Shown here piece by piece: positions 61,267 to 64,000 of a DNA stretch of 64,000 nucleotides. Positions within the stretch are counted from its first letter, which is position 1, and every line of letters begins with the position of its first letter. The position numbers and the translations under genes were made by a program. The notes below the pieces were generated by a model. It was given only the letters and a program-made list of their open reading frames with translations, had not been told where the DNA came from and did no database searches. The stretch lies in NCBI GenBank assembly GCA_019058365.1, contig JAHPZE010000012.1:43017-107016 (forward strand). The letters are read 5' to 3'. This stretch comes from Promethearchaeota archaeon. GTDB taxonomy: Archaea; Asgardarchaeota; Lokiarchaeia; Sigyniarchaeales; SOKP01.

Positions 61267-64000
61267 ATGTTAAAAAAAATTAGATCTCGACAAATTACTG
61301 TTATAATATTAGGAGCAATTCTTTTTAGTATAACAACTTCTATATTATTAAGCTATAATCCTTATAACATACCTAATTCTACTGATACGAAAGCTTCTAT
61401 TAAAGAGATCGAATCTTTATCAGATCCAGAAGTGGTTTATCCAAATTCTCTTGTGGATTCTGATAATGATAAGATAGATGATACCTTATCAGCATTAATT
61501 AATGGAATAACCAAGTTAGAACTGGAATCACCTAATGCTTTACGTGAAAATGGTGAAAAAGTTAAGGTTTCTATTTGTGTCAATAAAAAACCTAACAATG
61601 CTCTAATTGAGAGATTAATAGGATACGGTGCAGAAATTGAAAATATTTATGATGAATTAATTTATGCGGTATATGCAATTTTGCCTATTAATATGATTGA
61701 TATTGTCGCTGCGGATGATGAGGTAACATATATTCAGAAAGAATATTATAGTACTGCTCATTTGGATACAAGTACAATAAATATGGGAGTAAGAGGATCT
61801 TCGTATGTATGGAACGCAATTCCTACAATTAAAGGTAATCCTCACTATTCTATTGCCATTTTAGATACAGGAGTCGATTCGACACATCCAGATATGGCTA
61901 ATTTTCTATATTTTCGTGATTTTTCAGGAGAAGGTTACCCAAGTGGCAGTACAGGATATGATTATGGTCATCATGGAACTCATTGTGCTTCTATTGCAGC
62001 TGGAACTGGAATGGCTGACACAAATCCTGAAATTGTTAACGAGACAATTTCTAATCACTTTCTATCAGCAATTAATTATACTTACTTAAATTGGTTCGAG
62101 ATTAAAGATAATGATAATACTCCAGAAACTATTGTAAGATTATATTGGGATAATAGTAGTGGACAGGCATATTTTGGAGTAATGAATTCAACTTTGGATT
62201 TGATTACTTCTTATGGTCTCTATTCGACTACCCCAATAGAACTTAACCTAGGAAATCTTTCTGCTGATTCTTATTTAATTTATATAGCACCAGCAGACTC
62301 AGGAACCTTCAATAGAAATTATACTTGTTCAATCGAACATGAATATGCTTATACTTTAGATGGAGAGTATGATGGTACACCTATATTTACAGGTGTAGCT
62401 CCACAAAGTAAGATTATTAGCTTAAAAGTATTGGATGATACTGGAAGTGGGACTGATCAAATGTTACTTGATGCTTTCACCTGGATTTTAAATAATGGTA
62501 AAAATCCTGCTTATAACATTACAACAATCTCAATGTCTTTAGGTTTTAGTGGTTATGTTGTCCCAACGATAGATACTGCAGTTAATAACCTTGTTGATGA
62601 AGGCTTTATCTGTGTCACATCAGCTGGTAATGATGGAACTGTCACTTCAATTGGTAGTCCCGGTACAGCACAGAAATGTATAACAGTTGGAGCTGTTAAT
62701 GATGCTTTTGAAGTAGTATATTATAGTTCAAATGGAGATAACATATATTATAAACCTGATGTTATCGCACCTGGTGGTACTGCAGCTTATTCTGGTACTG
62801 GGTCGATTGGAAACTTAATAGTAGCAGCTGATTCAAATTATGGGGAAGATTCTAGTTATATGTCAGATCAAGTAGCAAATGATTATACAGGTATGCAAGG
62901 AACTTCAATGTCCTGTCCGCATGTTGCAGGACTTGCCCAGTTAGTAATTGATGCAATCGTTCAAACTGAGGGAAGTTGGGCCTGGTCACAAGCCAATGCT
63001 CTAAAGGTAAAACAAATAATATGTATGGGTACATGGGAAGTAAATGCAGGTGAAACATATGATGGAGATGGAGATGGAAATCCACAGAATCCCTCTTTAG
63101 ATCGAATAGGAAGAGATAATGTAGAGGGTTATGGGATGGTAAGAGCAGATGCTGTTATTCAAGCTATTACTCATCGAACAACTGATAATATGATAAATGA
63201 ATCATTTTATCTCAACCGGGGATCAGGTATTTTTGCAAATGAATCAAAAGTGTTCCTTTTTTCCCTAGATGCAACCAAAGGAGAATCGTATAATTTTTCT
63301 CTTGATGTTCCCTCTACTGGAGATTTTGATATTATAGTTTATGATGAAGATTATGATTCAGCTACAGGTAGACCTGTTGTTTTTACTTCAAGTATAAATA
63401 GTGGTTTGGGAGTTGATGAATCGTTGATATTTACCCCCTCTGATTCTGGTATTTATTATTGGTCAATTAGAGCTGTACAAGGATATGGAACATGTCAACT
63501 ATCGATAAGCGGATTTAATTCAGCTCCTAATGCTCCAACTAATCCTTCACCCTCAGATGGTGCTATCGATGTGTCTATCAATCCTACATTAAGTGTGAAT
63601 GTAATCGATCCAGACGGAGATATAATGAATGTGTCGTTTTATGATGCTTCAGATGATTCGTTGATCGGAACCGATCTAGGCGTTTTAAGTGGAGGAAATG
63701 CTTCAATTCAATGGTTTGGGCTTTCTGGAAAGACATACTATGAGTGGTATGCGATTGCTGATGATGATTTGGATTTCACTCAATCTGCAACATGGTCATT
63801 TACTACCGTTAGCACCGCTCCTGATACTCCAACTAAACCCTCTCCTATGAATGGTACCATCGATGTGTCTATTAATCCTTTATTGAGTGTAAATGTATCC
63901 GATCCCGATGGAGACACAATGAATGTGTCGTTTTATGATGCTTCTGATGATTCGTTGATCGGAACCGATCTAGGCGTTTTAAGTGGAGGAAATGCTTCAA
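61267..64000 (+). CDS. secreted S8 subtilisin-like protease with Ig-like repeats (3' truncated)
   Basis: The frame runs open from the ATG at 61267 past the window end (911 codons seen). A signal helix lies at about 9-28 and a propeptide-like region at about 95-165. The catalytic triad is Asp200 (LDTGVDSTHPD), His236 (HHGTHC) and Ser547 (GTSMSCPH). An insert of about 140 residues, Trp/Tyr-rich and beta-like, lies between His and the following core strands; Asp, His and Ser are much farther apart than in typical subtilisin. After the catalytic domain are a PPC-like beta domain (about 645-755) and Ig-like repeats of 98 residues. It probably works at the cell surface. Confidence 0.92.
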   Translation, partial: MLKKIRSRQITVIILGAILFSITTSILLSYNPYNIPNSTDTKASIKEIESLSDPEVVYPNSLVDSDNDKIDDTLSALINGITKLELESPNALRENGEKVKVSICVNKKPNNALIERLIGYGAEIENIYDELIYAVYAILPINMIDIVAADDEVTYIQKEYYSTAHLDTSTINMGVRGSSYVWNAIPTIKGNPHYSIAILDTGVDSTHPDMANFLYFRDFSGEGYPSGSTGYDYGHHGTHCASIAAGTGMADTNPEIVNETISNHFLSAINYTYLNWFEIKDNDNTPETIVRLYWDNSSGQAYFGVMNSTLDLITSYGLYSTTPIELNLGNLSADSYLIYIAPADSGTFNRNYTCSIEHEYAYTLDGEYDGTPIFTGVAPQSKIISLKVLDDTGSGTDQMLLDAFTWILNNGKNPAYNITTISMSLGFSGYVVPTIDTAVNNLVDEGFICVTSAGNDGTVTSIGSPGTAQKCITVGAVNDAFEVVYYSSNGDNIYYKPDVIAPGGTAAYSGTGSIGNLIVAADSNYGEDSSYMSDQVANDYTGMQGTSMSCPHVAGLAQLVIDAIVQTEGSWAWSQANALKVKQIICMGTWEVNAGETYDGDGDGNPQNPSLDRIGRDNVEGYGMVRADAVIQAITHRTTDNMINESFYLNRGSGIFANESKVFLFSLDATKGESYNFSLDVPSTGDFDIIVYDEDYDSATGRPVVFTSSINSGLGVDESLIFTPSDSGIYYWSIRAVQGYGTCQLSISGFNSAPNAPTNPSPSDGAIDVSINPTLSVNVIDPDGDIMNVSFYDASDDSLIGTDLGVLSGGNASIQWFGLSGKTYYEWYAIADDDLDFTQSATWSFTTVSTAPDTPTKPSPMNGTIDVSINPLLSVNVSDPDGDTMNVSFYDASDDSLIGTDLGVLSGGNAS
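63624..64000 (+). repeat. 294-base tandem repeat within the subtilisin gene
   Basis: Bases 63624-63706 recur at 63918-64000 with one mismatch in 83 positions (A63651 against T63945). The 294-base period equals 98 codons, so reading frame is preserved and each unit codes for one Ig-like domain. The preceding half of each unit (63534-63623 against 63828-63917) is less alike. The array continues beyond the window. Confidence 0.85.

Noticed and set aside
1..64000. tRNA, rRNA, CRISPR, insertion sequence or prophage
   Set aside because: Intergenic regions were read for T-arm-like sequence, regular repeats, transposase motifs and terminal inverted repeats; none was found.

Overview
The window reads as a piece of an Asgard (Promethearchaeota, Lokiarchaeia-like) archaeal genome. 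The DNA is strongly AT-rich. Promoters look archaeal, with TATA-like boxes 25-45 bases before start codons. There is a TrmB-type regulator, a geranylgeranyl-reductase-like flavoprotein and a longin plus Roadblock/LC7 protein of the kind reported from Asgard genomes. There are also many ferredoxin-like iron-sulfur proteins, which suggests an anaerobe. The lineage call is an inference from gene content. No rRNA, tRNA, CRISPR array or transposase was seen. Both ends cut through genes.

Left part (1-14.3 kb). A truncated epoxyqueuosine-reductase-like iron-sulfur protein is followed by small unknown proteins, one of them a coiled-coil/proline-rich/zinc-ribbon protein. Then come a Staygreen (Mg-dechelatase) family protein, an HSDL2-like dehydrogenase, a haloalkane-dehalogenase-like hydrolase, an orphan AbiEi-like antitoxin, an ICMT-like methyltransferase, a ZIP metal transporter and two SAM methyltransferases. 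A degenerate UbiA-like membrane protein sits beside a large membrane-anchored protein, and the first of three Old Yellow Enzyme (OYE) reductases follows.

Middle part (14.3-35 kb). A carbohydrate group (ThuA, Gfo/Idh/MocA oxidoreductase, GH3 glycosidase, polytopic acyltransferase-like protein) is followed by redox enzymes (two SDRs, an FAD protein), an O-methyltransferase and a WD40 propeller. The most distinctive locus is 26.4-31.8 kb. It holds two tiny membrane proteins, an ABC ATPase and permease, a 31-residue membrane peptide with the strongest Shine-Dalgarno of the window, three tandem paralogous membrane proteins, and a winged-helix regulator that apparently starts at ATA. A two-gene iron-sulfur operon and a ferredoxin-nitroreductase fusion follow.

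Right part (35-64 kb). A surface beta-helix protein with a sorting-signal-like tail is followed by a tandem-SH3 protein, a thioesterase, a second OYE and a DsrE/DsrF/DsrH sulfur-relay operon. An acyl-CoA synthetase, two MFS transporters, a third OYE, a ferredoxin with one Cys replaced by Ser, a nitroreductase, a YoaP-like acetyltransferase, the longin-Roadblock protein, an M48 protease, a geranylgeranyl-reductase-like protein and an HNH-like protein come next. A five-gene operon for two ABC-2 exporters diverges from a TrmB regulator across an intergenic region with two perfect inverted repeats. The window ends in a secreted subtilisin with near-identical tandem repeats.

Recurring themes are Fe-S/flavin ene-reduction (three OYEs, each with a C-terminal four-Cys site but no pyridine-nucleotide domain), SDR chemistry, membrane-protein clusters with their own regulators, and eukaryote-like domains (longin/Roadblock, SH3, WD40). 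The first genes of transcription units mostly lack a Shine-Dalgarno, while many internal genes have a strong one.
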